Positions 52,195 through 62,026 of a stretch of 64,000 bases of DNA are shown one piece after another. The notes beneath the pieces were generated by a model, which was given only the letters and a program-made list of their open reading frames with translations, made no database searches and was not told the DNA's origin. The stretch is from NCBI RefSeq assembly GCF_004522235.1, contig NZ_SDLT01000008.1, forward strand, positions 35,916-99,915, in the 5' to 3' direction. The stretch's first letter is position 1. The number at the start of each line of letters is the position of its first letter. Both the position numbers and the translations under genes were made by a program. The stretch is from Amycolatopsis nivea. Lineage in GTDB: Bacteria; Actinomycetota; Actinomycetes; Mycobacteriales; Pseudonocardiaceae.

Positions 52195-55100
52195 ATGTAC
52201 CCCCAGGCTTCGCCGGGCGGAGAGACCACGGTCCCGTCCCAGCCGTCGTTCCCCGCGCTGGAGGAGAGCGTCCTCGCGTACTGGGAGAGCGACCGGACCT
52301 TCCAGGCGACCATCGACGCCCGTCCCGAGGGCACCAACGGCGACAACGAGTACGTCTTCTACGACGGCCCGCCCTTCGCCAACGGCCTCCCGCACTACGG
52401 GCACCTGCTCACCGGGTACGTCAAGGACATCGTCCCGCGCTACCAGACGATGAAGGGCAAGCACGTCGACCGGCGGTTCGGCTGGGACACCCACGGCCTG
52501 CCCGCCGAACTCGAAGCGATGCGGCAGCTCGGGATCACCGAGACGACCGAGATCGAAGAGATGGGCATCGCGAAGTTCAACGAGGCCTCGCGCGAGTCCG
52601 TGCTGCGCTACACCGACGAGTGGCGCGACTACGTGACCCGCCAGGCCCGCTGGGTCGACTTCGACAACGACTACAAGACGCTCGACGTCACCTACATGGA
52701 GTCGGTGCTCTGGGCGTTCAAACGGTTGTGGGACAAGGGACTCGTCTACGAGGGCTACCGCGTCCTGCCCTACTGCTGGCGCGACGCGACGCCGCTGTCC
52801 AACCACGAGCTGGGCATGGACGCCGACGTCTACCGCAACCGGCAGGACCCGGCCGTCACGGTCGGATTCCGCCTGGAGGGCAACGACAACGACCTCGACG
52901 GCACGTACCTGCTGATCTGGACCACGACCCCGTGGACGCTGCCGTCCAACCTCGCCACCGCGGTGCACCCCGAGGTGCAGTACGTCGTGGTGGAAAGCGA
53001 CGGCAAGCGCTTCCTGCTCGCGGAGGCCCGCGTCGCCGCGTACGCGCGCGAACTCGGCGAGGAGCCGGCCGTCGTCGCGCGCTACACCGGCGAGCAGCTG
53101 CTCGGATCCCGTTACGCGCCGCCGTTCCCGTACTTCGTCGGCACGGAGAACGCGCACCGCGTGCTGTCGGCGGACTACGTCACCACCGACGACGGCACCG
53201 GCGTCGTGCACATCGCGCCCGCCTACGGCGCCGAGGACAAGGTAGTCACCGACGCGGCCGGGATCGCCCCGGTGACGCCGGTGGACGACCACGGCAAGTT
53301 CGACGAGACCGTTCCGGACTACGCCGGGCAGCTGGTGTTCGACGCGAACCCGAACATCGTGCGGGACCTCAAGAACGGCACCGGCGGCGCGGAGCGCCAG
53401 GGCGCGGTGCTGCTGCGCCACGAGACCTACGACCACTCGTACCCGCACTGCTGGCGGTGCCGGAACCCGCTGATCTACCGCGCGGTGTCGTCGTGGTTCG
53501 TCGCGGTGACGCAGTTCAAGGACCGGATGGTCGAGCTGAACCAGCAGATCACCTGGTACCCGGAGAACGTCAAGGACGGCCAGTTCGGCAAGTGGCTGGA
53601 GAACGCCATCGACTGGTCGATCTCCCGCAACCGCTACTTCGGCACGCCGATCCCGGTGTGGCGCTCGGACGACCCGGCCTATCCGCGCATCGACGTCTAC
53701 GGCTCGCTGGACGAGCTGGAGGCCGACTTCGGCGTGCGGCTGGACAACCTGCACCGGCCCTACATCGACGAGCTGACCCGGCCGAACCCGGACGACCCGA
53801 CCGGCAAGTCCACGATGCGCCGCGTGCCGGACGTGCTCGACGTGTGGTTCGACTCCGGGTCGATGCCGTACGCCCAGGTGCACTACCCGTTCGAGAACCG
53901 CGAATGGTTCGAGCACCACTACCCGAGCGACTTCATCGTCGAGTACATCGGGCAGACCCGCGGCTGGTTCTACCTGCTGCACGTGCTCGCGACCGCGCTG
54001 TTCGACCGGCCGGCGTTCCGCACCTGCGTGTCGCACGGCATCGTGCTCGGCTCCGACGGCCAGAAGATGTCGAAGTCGCTGCGGAACTACCCGGACGTCA
54101 ACGAGGTCTTCGACCGCGACGGGTCCGACGCCATGCGGTGGTACCTCATGGCGAGCCCGATCCTGCGCGGCGGCAACCTCGTCGTCACCGACCGGGGGAT
54201 CCGCGACGCGGTGCGCCAGGCCGTGCTGCCGCTGTGGAACTCGTACTACTTCCTTGCCCTGTACGCGAACGCCGAAGGCAAGCAGGGGCAGTGGCGCACG
54301 GATTCGACGCATCTGCTCGACCGGTACGTGCTCGCCAAGACGCACGAACTCGTCACCGACGTCGAGTCCGCGATGGACGGCTACGACATCGCGGGCGCGT
54401 GCCAGACCGTGCGGGACTTCCTCGAGGTGCTCACGAACTGGTACGTGCGCCGGTCGCGCGACCGGTTCTGGGCGGGCGAGCAGGACGCGATCGACACGCT
54501 GCACACCGTGCTGGAGGTGACCTGCCGGGTCGTCGCGCCGCTGCTGCCGCTCACCACGGAAACCGTGTGGCGCGGGCTGACCGGCGGCCGTTCGGTGCAC
54601 CTGACCGACTGGCCGAACGCGCTCGACCTGCCCGCCGACGCGGCGCTGGTGACCGCGATGGACAAGGTGCGGCAGGTGGCGTCGTCGGCGCTGGCGCTGC
54701 GCAAGGCGAACAAGCTGCGCGTGCGGCTGCCGCTGGCGAAGCTCGTCGTCGCGGCCGAGGACGTCGAGGCGCTGCGCGGGTTCACTGAGATCCTGCGGGA
54801 CGAGGTGAACGTGAAGTCGGTGGAGCTGACCACCGACGTCGCCGCGCACGGCACGTTCGAGGTCGCGGTGAACGCGCGGGCGGCCGGGCCGCGGCTGGGC
54901 AAGGCCGTGCAGCAGGTGATCAAGGCGGTCAAGGCGGGCGACTGGACGACCAACGCGTCCGGCGCGGTCGTGGCGGCGGGCGTCGAACTGGTCGAGGGCG
55001 AGTACGACCGGCGCCTGGTCGCGTCCGGCGGCGGCGCGGCGGCCGAACTGCCCGGCGGGGCCGGCCTGGTCGTGCTGGACACCGAGGTCACCGGGGACCT

Positions 55101-55356
55101 GGCGGCCGAGGGCCTTGCCCGCGACCTGGTCCGCGTGGTCCAGCAGGCGCGCCGCGAGGCCGGTCTCGACGTCGGCGACCGGATCTCGCTGACCGTGGAC
55201 GCCGCCGACGAGGTGACGGCCGCGGTGCGCAAGCACGAGGAGTTCGTGGCGTCCGAGACACTCGCGACGTCGGTGTCCTACGGCGAGGTGGCCGAGGGCT
55301 TCGACGGCACGGTCGGCGAGGGCGTGAAGGTGCGCGTGGCGGTCGCTAAGGCGTGA
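52195..55356 (+). CDS. ileS: Isoleucyl-tRNA synthetase, type 2 (eukaryote-like)
   Basis: A 1053-residue class I aminoacyl-tRNA synthetase. The HIGH motif is [15 protein letters not shown] near residue 62, the CP1 editing domain contains [11 protein letters not shown] near residue 245, KMSKS is in [15 protein letters not shown] near residue 625, and the anticodon-binding domain and long C-terminus follow. The length and HYGH form are those of the IleS2 class, which is naturally less sensitive to mupirocin. Translated from an ATG with AAGGAG upstream, under T-box control. Confidence 0.97.
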   Translation: MYPQASPGGETTVPSQPSFPALEESVLAYWESDRTFQATIDARPEGTNGDNEYVFYDGPPFANGLPHYGHLLTGYVKDIVPRYQTMKGKHVDRRFGWDTHGLPAELEAMRQLGITETTEIEEMGIAKFNEASRESVLRYTDEWRDYVTRQARWVDFDNDYKTLDVTYMESVLWAFKRLWDKGLVYEGYRVLPYCWRDATPLSNHELGMDADVYRNRQDPAVTVGFRLEGNDNDLDGTYLLIWTTTPWTLPSNLATAVHPEVQYVVVESDGKRFLLAEARVAAYARELGEEPAVVARYTGEQLLGSRYAPPFPYFVGTENAHRVLSADYVTTDDGTGVVHIAPAYGAEDKVVTDAAGIAPVTPVDDHGKFDETVPDYAGQLVFDANPNIVRDLKNGTGGAERQGAVLLRHETYDHSYPHCWRCRNPLIYRAVSSWFVAVTQFKDRMVELNQQITWYPENVKDGQFGKWLENAIDWSISRNRYFGTPIPVWRSDDPAYPRIDVYGSLDELEADFGVRLDNLHRPYIDELTRPNPDDPTGKSTMRRVPDVLDVWFDSGSMPYAQVHYPFENREWFEHHYPSDFIVEYIGQTRGWFYLLHVLATALFDRPAFRTCVSHGIVLGSDGQKMSKSLRNYPDVNEVFDRDGSDAMRWYLMASPILRGGNLVVTDRGIRDAVRQAVLPLWNSYYFLALYANAEGKQGQWRTDSTHLLDRYVLAKTHELVTDVESAMDGYDIAGACQTVRDFLEVLTNWYVRRSRDRFWAGEQDAIDTLHTVLEVTCRVVAPLLPLTTETVWRGLTGGRSVHLTDWPNALDLPADAALVTAMDKVRQVASSALALRKANKLRVRLPLAKLVVAAEDVEALRGFTEILRDEVNVKSVELTTDVAAHGTFEVAVNARAAGPRLGKAVQQVIKAVKAGDWTTNASGAVVAAGVELVEGEYDRRLVASGGGAAAELPGGAGLVVLDTEVTGDLAAEGLARDLVRVVQQARREAGLDVGDRISLTVDAADEVTAAVRKHEEFVASETLATSVSYGEVAEGFDGTVGEGVKVRVAVAKA

Positions 55357-55360
55357 CGAG

Positions 55361-55402
55361 CCGCGGTCTTGCTCCGGTCCTCCGGGGCAAGACCGCGGTT
55401 TC
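55361..55402 (+). terminator. Terminator after ileS
   Basis: Perfect 12-bp arms CCGCGGTCTTGC (55361-55372) and GCAAGACCGCGG (55387-55398), followed by TTTC, five bases after the ileS stop. Confidence 0.8.
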
Positions 55403-55450
55403 GGCAAAAATTCTTGGCGGAAACCGCAAAGCCGCCCGCACCATGTGGGC

Positions 55451-56041
55451 ATGAGCGAAGAGTTCGACGCCGTGCTGGCCGCGGTCGGGCCGCGGCTGCG
55501 GGAGCTGCGCCGCCGGACCGGGATCACTCTCACCGCGTTGTCGGAGACCACCGGGATCGCGGTGAGCACCCTGTCCCGGCTGGAATCCGGGCAGCGCAAA
55601 CCGGGTCTGGAACTGCTGCTCCCGCTGGCCAAGGCCTATCAGGTGCCGCTCGACGAACTCGTCGACGCGCCGCCCAGCGGCGACCCGCGCGTGCATCTCC
55701 GGCCGTTCGACCGCAACGGCATGACGGTCCTGCCGCTGACCCGCAAACCCGGCGGGCTGCACGTGTACAAGCAGATCCTTCCCGCCGGGCGGACCGACCG
55801 GCTCGACCCGGATCCGCGTTCGCACGAGGGATACCACTGGCTGTACGTCCTGAGCGGACGGCTGCGGATGATCCTCGGCGATCAGGATTTCGTGCTGAAG
55901 GCCGGCGAGGTCGCCGAATTCGACACGCATCTGCCGCACTGGTTCGGCAACGCCGACGAGCACGCGGTGGAATTCCTCAGCATCCTCGGGCCGCAGGGCG
56001 AACGATTCCACCTCAGGGCCCGCTACCGGCCCAGCCGGTGA
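55451..56041 (+). CDS. XRE-family regulator with cupin sensor domain
   Basis: A 196-residue two-domain regulator. Residues about 12-68 form a helix-turn-helix (RLRELRRRTGITLTALSETTGIAVSTLSRLESGQRKP). Residues about 90-190 form a cupin (SHEGYHWLYVLSGRLRMILGDQ, FDTHLPHWFGN) with the metal-type His residues. Such proteins sense small molecules, often amines or amino acids. The permease gene follows 60 bases later and is its likely target. The ATG at 55451 is preferred over the GTG two codons earlier. Confidence 0.88.
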   Translation: MSEEFDAVLAAVGPRLRELRRRTGITLTALSETTGIAVSTLSRLESGQRKPGLELLLPLAKAYQVPLDELVDAPPSGDPRVHLRPFDRNGMTVLPLTRKPGGLHVYKQILPAGRTDRLDPDPRSHEGYHWLYVLSGRLRMILGDQDFVLKAGEVAEFDTHLPHWFGNADEHAVEFLSILGPQGERFHLRARYRPSR

Positions 56042-56100
56042 CTCCGGACGGACGGGCCTCGGCTCCTGCGCCCGGGGAAGCGTCTGCTAGGGATTTCCCC

Positions 56101-57507
56101 ATGACTTCGAAAGCCGCCGCCGAACCGGCCGCCGCCGAACCGGCCGCCGAGGGGCTGGCCGCCGGCCTGCGCCAGCGGCACCTCGCCATGCTCGCGATGG
56201 GCGGCGTGATCGGTTCGGGACTGTTCGTCAGCTCCGGCGTCGGGATCAAGCTCGCCGGGCCCGGCATCGTGCTGTCCTTCGTGCTCGCGGGCACGCTCGC
56301 GATGCTGGTCATGCGCATGATGGCGGAAATGGCCGCCGCGATCCCGTCCAGCGGGTCGTTTTCGGTGCACGCCGAGCGCGCGTTCGGGCCGTGGGCCGGG
56401 TTCGCCATCGGCTGGCTGTACTGGGCCGCGCTCGTGGTCGTGCTCGCCGTCGAGGCCACCGCGGCCGCGATCATCGTGAACAGCTGGCTGCCCGGCATTC
56501 CGCAGTGGGCGCTGGTCCTGCTCTTCATGGCCGTGCTGACCGCGGTCAACTTCACCGCGGTGTCCCGCTTCGGCGAGCTCGAGTTCTGGCTGGCGCTGAT
56601 CAAGGTCGTGGCGGTCGTGGCCTTCCTCGTCCTCGGCGTGCTCGCGTTCCTCGGTGTGCTCCCGGGAACGTCCTTCGTCGGCACGACCAATCTCCTCGGC
56701 AACGGCGGGCTGCTGCCGAACGGCTGGGAAGGCGTCGGCACCGGCTTGCTCGCGGTGGTCTTCACCTTCGGCGGCCTGGAAGTGGTGACCATCGCGGCCG
56801 CCGAATCCGACGACCCCGCGCACGCGGTCGGCAAGGCGGTCCGCAACGCGGTCGTGCGGATTTCGGTGTTCTACATCGGTTCCATGCTGGTCATCGTCTC
56901 GCTGCTGCCGTGGTCGAGCGTCCACATCGGACAGAGCCCGTTCGCCGCGGTGCTCGAGCGGATCGGGATCCCGGCGACCGGGCAGATCATGAACGTGGTC
57001 GTGCTGTTCGCCTTGCTGTCCACGCTGAACACCAACATGTACGGCGCGGCCCGCATGGTGTACTCGCTGGCGCAACGCGGCCACGCCCCGCGCGCACTGA
57101 CCAAAGTGGACCGCAACGGCGTACCCGTCTTCGCGGTCGCGGCTTCGGTGCTCTTCGGGTTCGTCGCCGTGGCGCTGAACGCGCTCTGGCCGGACACCGT
57201 CTTCCAATACCTGCTCAACGCGGTCGGCTCGGTGCTGCTGATCGTGTGGATCCTGGTCGCCTGCACGCAGTTGCGGGTGCGCAAGCAGCTGGAACGCACC
57301 GCGCCGGAGAGCCTGACCGTGCGCATGTGGGGCTTCCCGTACCTGACCTGGGCGACGCTCGCCGCGATGATCGCGATCCTGGCGGTGATGACCGGCGACG
57401 CCGACGCCCGGATCCAGCTGATCAGCTCGGGCGTCCTCGTGGCGGCGCTGGTCGTGGCCGGGGTCTGCTGGCAACGCGCCCGCCGGGCGGCCGACCAGAC
57501 TGTATAA
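56101..57507 (+). CDS. APC-family amino-acid permease
   Basis: A 468-residue transporter with 12 predicted helices. The family signature near residue 35 is RHLAMLAMGGVIGSGLFVSSG, followed by AGPGIVLSFVLAGTLAMLVMRMMAEMAAA. The AAT subfamily (GABA/aromatic amino-acid permease-like) is suggested by AERAFGPWAGFAIGWLYW and the ATAAAIIVNSWLP helix. The substrate is unknown; it may be linked to the cupin regulator just upstream. A repetitive AAAEPAA N-terminal stretch is present. Confidence 0.9.
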   Translation: MTSKAAAEPAAAEPAAEGLAAGLRQRHLAMLAMGGVIGSGLFVSSGVGIKLAGPGIVLSFVLAGTLAMLVMRMMAEMAAAIPSSGSFSVHAERAFGPWAGFAIGWLYWAALVVVLAVEATAAAIIVNSWLPGIPQWALVLLFMAVLTAVNFTAVSRFGELEFWLALIKVVAVVAFLVLGVLAFLGVLPGTSFVGTTNLLGNGGLLPNGWEGVGTGLLAVVFTFGGLEVVTIAAAESDDPAHAVGKAVRNAVVRISVFYIGSMLVIVSLLPWSSVHIGQSPFAAVLERIGIPATGQIMNVVVLFALLSTLNTNMYGAARMVYSLAQRGHAPRALTKVDRNGVPVFAVAASVLFGFVAVALNALWPDTVFQYLLNAVGSVLLIVWILVACTQLRVRKQLERTAPESLTVRMWGFPYLTWATLAAMIAILAVMTGDADARIQLISSGVLVAALVVAGVCWQRARRAADQTV

Positions 57508-57634
57508 CGACCTATACGGCCCGGCGTTGATCACGAATCCGTCGCGTTCCCCGAGGTAACGCCCGGTCCCGCGATGCGATGGGCAAGCTGAGCCAGCGAC
57601 GCGGGCGGACCGCGTGGGCGAGGGGGAGGCGACG

Positions 57635-59236
57635 GTGAGTCCTGCCGGGAAGAAGGGCGTGCTGATCGGGGGCGCGCTGGTCGTGGTCGCGATCGTCGTG
57701 GCCGCGGTCGTGCTGCTCAACGGTGGCGGAACGACAGCGGCCTCACCAGGCACGGAGCCGGCCTCGACGGCTGCGGAGCCGAGCGATCCGACGTCGGCGG
57801 CCCGCACGTACCTGCTCGCTTTCGCGGGGAAGGACGCCGACGCCGCCAGCAAAGCCACCGACGCTCCGATGGACGCCTCTACCGCACTGCAGGACGCGTG
57901 GGCGACGCTCAAGCCCAAGGAACTGACCGCGAAGCTCGGCGACGTCGGCGCGGCGCAGGGCGACAAGGCCACCGCCGGCTACACGATCACCTGGAACCTC
58001 GGCCCGGGCCACGTCTGGACGTACACCGGCAGCCTCGGGCTCGTCCAGGCGCAGGGCAAATGGCGGGTCCACTGGGCCCCGACGGTGCTGCACCCCAAGC
58101 TGGAAGCGGGGCAGCGGCTGGCGATCGCGTCCTCGGACGTCCCGGCGGTCGTCGACCGCGACGGCAAACCGCTCGTCGTCTCCGGCGGCGGGGGACTGAA
58201 GCTGGCTGACGACAAGGCGTTCCCGCTGCTCCGTTCGGCGCTCACCGGGCACGGGCAGTCGTCCGAAGCCTTCGCGGTCGAGCGTGTGGACGCCTCGGGC
58301 AAGAACCTCGAAGCACTGTTCGGAAACCCCGAAGGCGACCACAAACCGGCTGCCACCGGGCTCAGCGTCGCGACGCAGAACGCGGCTCAGGCCGCCGTCG
58401 ACGGGTATCACGGCAAGGCCGTCCTGGTCGCCATCCAGCCGTCCTCCGGCGACCTGCTCGCGGTGGCGCAGAACGCCAGCGTCACCAACGCGGCGTCGGC
58501 GTTCAGCGGCCAGTACGCGCCGGGGTCGACGTTCAAGATCGTCACCGCGACCGCGGCGCTGGAAGCCGGGATCGTCACGCCGGATTCCACGGTTCCGTGC
58601 CCGCTGACCGACCGGATCGGCACCCGCACGCTCTCCAACGAGGGGTTCGACCTCGGCACGACGACCGTGCACAAGGCGTTCGCGAAGTCCTGCAACACCA
58701 CGTTCGCCCGGCTCGCGTCGCAGCTGCCCGCCGACGGGCTCGCGAAGGCGGCCACCCAGTTCGGCCTCAACGCCGACTTCTCGATCGAGGGCCTGTCCAC
58801 CGAGATGGGCCGCGTCGACCCGGCGGCGAACGCGGACGAACAGGTCGAGGACGGCATCGGCCAGGGAAAGGTGCAGGTCAGCCCGATGGGAGCGGCGGTG
58901 ATGGCGGCGACCGCGGCGTCCGGGCGCGCGGTCGTGCCGCGGCTGTGGGAGGACGGCACCAAGGTCAACACCGGCTACCACCCGCCGTCCGGCCCGGTCC
59001 TGGCGGCGCTGCGCGGGATGATGCGCGAGGTCGTCACCGGCGGCACGGCGACCGGCCTGGCACACTCCGGCCCGGTGTTCGGCAAGACCGGCACCGCGCA
59101 GTTCGGCGACGGTGCGGAGGCACACGGCTGGTTCGTCGGCTACCGCGGCGACCTGGCGTTCGCGGTGTTCCTGGAGGGAGCCAACGACTCCAAACCGGCC
59201 GTCTCGCTGGGTGCCAAGTTCCTCGACGCGCTGTAG
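57635..59236 (+). CDS. Penicillin-binding protein, MecA/PBP2A-like domain order
   Basis: A 533-residue secreted transpeptidase. A short cytoplasmic start, one anchor (GVLIGGALVVVAIVVAAVVLL), a Thr/Ser/Ala linker and an NTF2-like domain (ARTYLLAFAGKDADAA, TWNLGPGHVWTYTG) precede a small dimerisation part and the transpeptidase: GSTFK (active-site Ser near residue 302), SCN (KSCNTTFARLA) and KTGTAQFGDG. The GTG at 57635 has GGGGGAGG at the right distance; an in-frame GTG at 57614 is possible. A second class B-like PBP in the window, unlinked to the dcw genes. Confidence 0.9.
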   Translation: MSPAGKKGVLIGGALVVVAIVVAAVVLLNGGGTTAASPGTEPASTAAEPSDPTSAARTYLLAFAGKDADAASKATDAPMDASTALQDAWATLKPKELTAKLGDVGAAQGDKATAGYTITWNLGPGHVWTYTGSLGLVQAQGKWRVHWAPTVLHPKLEAGQRLAIASSDVPAVVDRDGKPLVVSGGGGLKLADDKAFPLLRSALTGHGQSSEAFAVERVDASGKNLEALFGNPEGDHKPAATGLSVATQNAAQAAVDGYHGKAVLVAIQPSSGDLLAVAQNASVTNAASAFSGQYAPGSTFKIVTATAALEAGIVTPDSTVPCPLTDRIGTRTLSNEGFDLGTTTVHKAFAKSCNTTFARLASQLPADGLAKAATQFGLNADFSIEGLSTEMGRVDPAANADEQVEDGIGQGKVQVSPMGAAVMAATAASGRAVVPRLWEDGTKVNTGYHPPSGPVLAALRGMMREVVTGGTATGLAHSGPVFGKTGTAQFGDGAEAHGWFVGYRGDLAFAVFLEGANDSKPAVSLGAKFLDAL

Positions 59237-59281
59237 GGACTCAGCAGCGCGGGTGTGCGGCGGGTTCCTCTCCCGTTGAAA

Positions 59282-59336
59282 GTCCGTGAAGGGCTCCTTG
59301 AGGGAATCTGATTCCCTCAAGGAGCCCTTCACGGAC
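59282..59336. repeat. Long dispersed palindrome, GTGAAGGG family, perfect copy C
   Basis: Two perfect 27-base arms (59282-59308, 59310-59336) around T59309; the outer arm begins GTCCGTGAAGGGCTCCTTGA. It lies 46 bases after the PBP stop and can terminate that transcript. Confidence 0.85.
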
Positions 59337-59459
59337 CTCGCAACCGCGCCAGCTCCGCGAGCCGCGATGCGTGTCGGCGGGTGCGGAGAAGCCACGAAGC
59401 CCGGCTGATGCCGCGCGTCGCGGCAACCAGGGCGCACGCCGCGGCTGCTGAGAAACCTC

Positions 59460-59480
59460 ACTTCGGCCGCGGCCGAAGCG
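59460..59480. promoter_or_regulatory. Predicted ArsR-type operator, site 2
   Basis: CTTCGGCCGCGGCCGAAG (59461-59478) is a perfect 18-bp palindrome within ACTTCGGCCGCGGCCGAAGC, and closely resembles site 1. It overlaps the expected -35/spacer region, just before the TACCGT -10 box (59490-59495) of the regulator gene, so autorepression is likely. Confidence 0.7.
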
Positions 59481-59501
59481 TCCCCGCTCTACCGTGGGCA
59501 C

Positions 59502-60197
59502 ATGGAAACCGTCGCATTGGCCGAGGTCGCCGCCGTGCTCGCCGACCCGAGCCGCGCGACCATGTGTCTCGCCCTGCTCGACGGGCGGGCCTGGACGGTC
59601 GGCGAACTGGCCGCCGCGGCGCGGATCGCGGTGTCTACGGCCAGCGAGCACGTGACGCGGCTGGCCGAGGCCGGGTTCGTCGCCCGGGTGAAGCAGGGGC
59701 GGCACGCGTACGTGCGGCTCGCGAATCCGCGGGTCGCGGAGCTGATCGAGCATCTGGCGCAGCATGCCGAACTGAAACGGCCGTCCGGGCTCCGGACTTC
59801 GTTGCGGGTGCAGCGTTTGTCGTTCGCGCGCAGTTGCTACGACCATCTCGCCGGGACCCTCGGCGTCGCCTTGCGGGACGGGATGGTCGAGCGGGGCCTG
59901 ATCGACGTGTCGGACGGGCTCGCGCTCACCGACGCCGGACGCGACGTGCTGGCCGATCTCGGCGTCGCGGTGCCGGATCGGCCGCGGCGGCCGCTGTTGC
60001 GCGACTGTCTGGATTGGACAGAGCGGCGGGAGCACCTCGCCGGCGCGGTTCCGGCGGCGGTGCTGGAGCGGGCGGTCGAAGCGGGATGGCTGACGCGAGA
60101 CCAGCAGCGCGCGGTCCGCGTCTTGCCGGGCGCGCGGGGTCCGTTCGCCGCGCTCGGTGTCGATCTCGCGACGGTGAGTGCTGCCGAGGCTTCGTAA
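59502..60197 (+). CDS. ArsR-type winged-helix regulator (paralogue of the one at 45699)
   Basis: A 231-residue regulator with the same layout as 44911-45699. Winged-helix: LADPSRATMCLALLDGRAWTVGELA and AVSTASEHVTRLAEAGFVARVKQGRHAYVRL. C-terminal domain: CYDHLAGTLGV and RPLLRDCLDWTERREHLAGAVP, both shared with the paralogue. The ATG lies six bases after TACCGT and has no ribosome binding site, so it is probably leaderless. It is followed by the antiporter gene 99 bases later. Confidence 0.88.
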   Translation: METVALAEVAAVLADPSRATMCLALLDGRAWTVGELAAAARIAVSTASEHVTRLAEAGFVARVKQGRHAYVRLANPRVAELIEHLAQHAELKRPSGLRTSLRVQRLSFARSCYDHLAGTLGVALRDGMVERGLIDVSDGLALTDAGRDVLADLGVAVPDRPRRPLLRDCLDWTERREHLAGAVPAAVLERAVEAGWLTRDQQRAVRVLPGARGPFAALGVDLATVSAAEAS

Positions 60198-60296
60198 CAC
60201 ACCGGCGAGGTCCCCCGGACCGGTGGTGCGCGCTCGGGAACCGGACACTGCCTCACTATTCTGGACGCCTGCGGGCGACCGGGAGGGAGGCGGAGG

Positions 60297-61775
60297 GTGA
60301 ACGAGCTTCCCCTGGTGCTGGGCGTCGGAGCGCTGGTTCTCGTCGTCTCGGTCGTCGCGGTGCGGGTGTCCATCCGGCTCGGATTCCCGTCGCTGCTGCT
60401 GTATCTCGGGATCGGCGTCGTGCTCGGCGAAGCCGGGTTCGGCATCCGCTTCGACAATCCGGCGCTCACCCAGTCTCTCGGGCTCGCCGCGCTCGTCCTG
60501 ATCCTCACCGAGGGCGGGCTCACCACGCGCTGGTCCGCGGTGAAACCCTCGCTGGGGCCCGGAATCCTGCTGTCCACAGTGGCCGTGGTGATCAGCATCG
60601 CGGTCACCGGCGCGGCATTGCACTGGCTGCTCGGCCTCGACTGGCGGCTCGCCCTGCTCTGGGGCGCGGTTCTCGCGTCCACCGACGCGGCGGCGGTGTT
60701 CTCCGTGCTGCGCACGGCCGGGGTCGGGAAACGGCTCGTCGGCGCGCTGGAACTGGAATCCGGCATCAACGACGCGCCCGCCTACATCGCGGTCGTCGTG
60801 CTCGCGTCCGGCGAGGCGGTCGACTGGTCGCTGCCGCTGCTGGTGGTCTACGAACTGCTCACCGGCCTCGTGCTCGGCCTCGCGTTCGGCTGGCTGGGCG
60901 CGCAGGCGCTGCGCCGCGCCGCGCTCCCGGCGACCGGTCTCTACCCGCTCGCCACGGTCGCGGTGTGCGTGCTCGCGTACTCCTCGGGTCAGCTGGCGCA
61001 CGCGTCCGGCCTGCTCGCCACCTACGTCGCCGGCCTGGTGCTGGGGAATTCCAAGCTGCCGCACCGGTCGGACACCCTGTCGTTCGCCGAAGGGCTCGGC
61101 TGGCTCGCGCAGATCGGGCTGTTCGTGCTGCTCGGCCTGTTCGCGTCGCCGACCCGGCTGCTCGAAACGCTCATCCCCGGCCTGGTCGCGGGCGCGGTGG
61201 TGCTGCTGCTCGCCCGGCCGCTGTCAGTGGTCCTGTCGCTGCTGCCGTTCCGCTTGCCGTGGCGGGATCAGGCGTTCCTGTCCTGGGCGGGCTTGCGCGG
61301 TGCGGTGCCGATCGTGCTCGCGATGATCCCGCTGTCCGAGGGCGTGCCCGGTGCGCAACGGCTCGTGGACGCGGTTTTCGTGCTCGTCATCGTGCTCACC
61401 GTGCTGCAGGGCGCGACGCTCAGCCCGCTCGCGCGGATCCTCGGGCTGGCGAAGGCGACGCAGGCGCACGAGATCGAGGTCGACGCCGCCCCGCTCGACG
61501 AGCTCGGCGCCGAACTGCTGCAGGTGCGCATCCAGAAGGGGTCGAAGCTGCACGGCGTGTACCTGTCGGAGCTGCGGCTGCCCGCCGGGGCGACGGTCAG
61601 CCTCGTGGTGCGCGGCGGGACGGGCTTCACTCCGCAGAAAACGAGCCGCTTGCAGGTCGAAGACCAGCTTCTGGTGGTCACGACCGCCGCCGACCGCGAC
61701 GCGACCGAACGGCGCATCCGGGCCGTCGACCGGGCCGGCCGCCTCGCGCGCTGGCATGGGGAATCCGGAGCCTGA
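60297..61775 (+). CDS. Cation:proton antiporter (CPA1/KefB-like) with TrkA-C domain
   Basis: A 492-residue protein. About twelve membrane helices include LLLYLGIGVVLGEAGFGI, LTEGGLTTRWSAVKP and the antiporter core ALELESGINDAPAYIAVV near residue 155. A C-terminal cytosolic TrkA-C/RCK-type domain (residues about 400-485: LLQVRIQKGSKLHGVYLSELRLPAGATVSLVVRGG) suggests ligand gating, as in NhaP2-type K+/H+ antiporters. GTG start after GGGAGGGAGGCGGAG. A hairpin follows the stop. Confidence 0.92.
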   Translation: MNELPLVLGVGALVLVVSVVAVRVSIRLGFPSLLLYLGIGVVLGEAGFGIRFDNPALTQSLGLAALVLILTEGGLTTRWSAVKPSLGPGILLSTVAVVISIAVTGAALHWLLGLDWRLALLWGAVLASTDAAAVFSVLRTAGVGKRLVGALELESGINDAPAYIAVVVLASGEAVDWSLPLLVVYELLTGLVLGLAFGWLGAQALRRAALPATGLYPLATVAVCVLAYSSGQLAHASGLLATYVAGLVLGNSKLPHRSDTLSFAEGLGWLAQIGLFVLLGLFASPTRLLETLIPGLVAGAVVLLLARPLSVVLSLLPFRLPWRDQAFLSWAGLRGAVPIVLAMIPLSEGVPGAQRLVDAVFVLVIVLTVLQGATLSPLARILGLAKATQAHEIEVDAAPLDELGAELLQVRIQKGSKLHGVYLSELRLPAGATVSLVVRGGTGFTPQKTSRLQVEDQLLVVTTAADRDATERRIRAVDRAGRLARWHGESGA

Positions 61776-61809
61776 TCTTTCTGTCCTTTGTGGACACACC
61801 CTGTGACTG

Positions 61810-61832
61810 CCGTCTCAGATCACGAGACGGGT
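61810..61832 (+). terminator. Terminator-like hairpin after the antiporter gene
   Basis: CCGTCTC (61810-61816) and GAGACGG (61824-61830) form a perfect 7-bp stem with a 7-base loop; TCTGGTTTCTC follows. Confidence 0.5.
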
Positions 61833-61870
61833 CTGGTTTCTCCCGGGGGTCGTCCGCTATCTTCGGTTCC

Positions 61871-61990
61871 AGGTCATGAGTGCCAGCGCGAAGCCCCGGC
61901 TTGCTGGCCGGCAACCCTCCTACCGCGGTGGGGTGCCCCGGGTGAGGACCAGGCCGGTCGCGCAGTGCGGCGGGCAAGCGCGGGCCCCTC
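61871..61990 (+). promoter_or_regulatory. SAM-IV-type riboswitch
   Basis: The sequence from GGTCATGAGTGCCAGCG, through CGGCTTGCTGGCCGGCAACC and CGCGGTGGGGTGCCCCGGGTGA, to GACCAGGCC matches the SAM-IV riboswitch layout as I recall it: the GTCAT/GATGAC-like closing stem, the conserved GGCAACC turn, and the pseudoknot-forming GGGGTGCC. A TATCTT -10 box is at 61858-61863. It precedes the aminotransferase gene by about 36 bases, so S-adenosylmethionine should repress that gene. Confidence 0.85.
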
Positions 61991-62026
61991 GCCGGGGGTC
62001 CCCCGGAACGCCGAGGAGGCGCCGTC

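Noticed and set aside
51958..55632. 1224-codon minus-strand open frame antisense to ileS
   Set aside because: Shadow of ileS. The plus strand carries all synthetase motifs and the T-box; the antisense product is an Arg/Val/His-rich composition without a domain.
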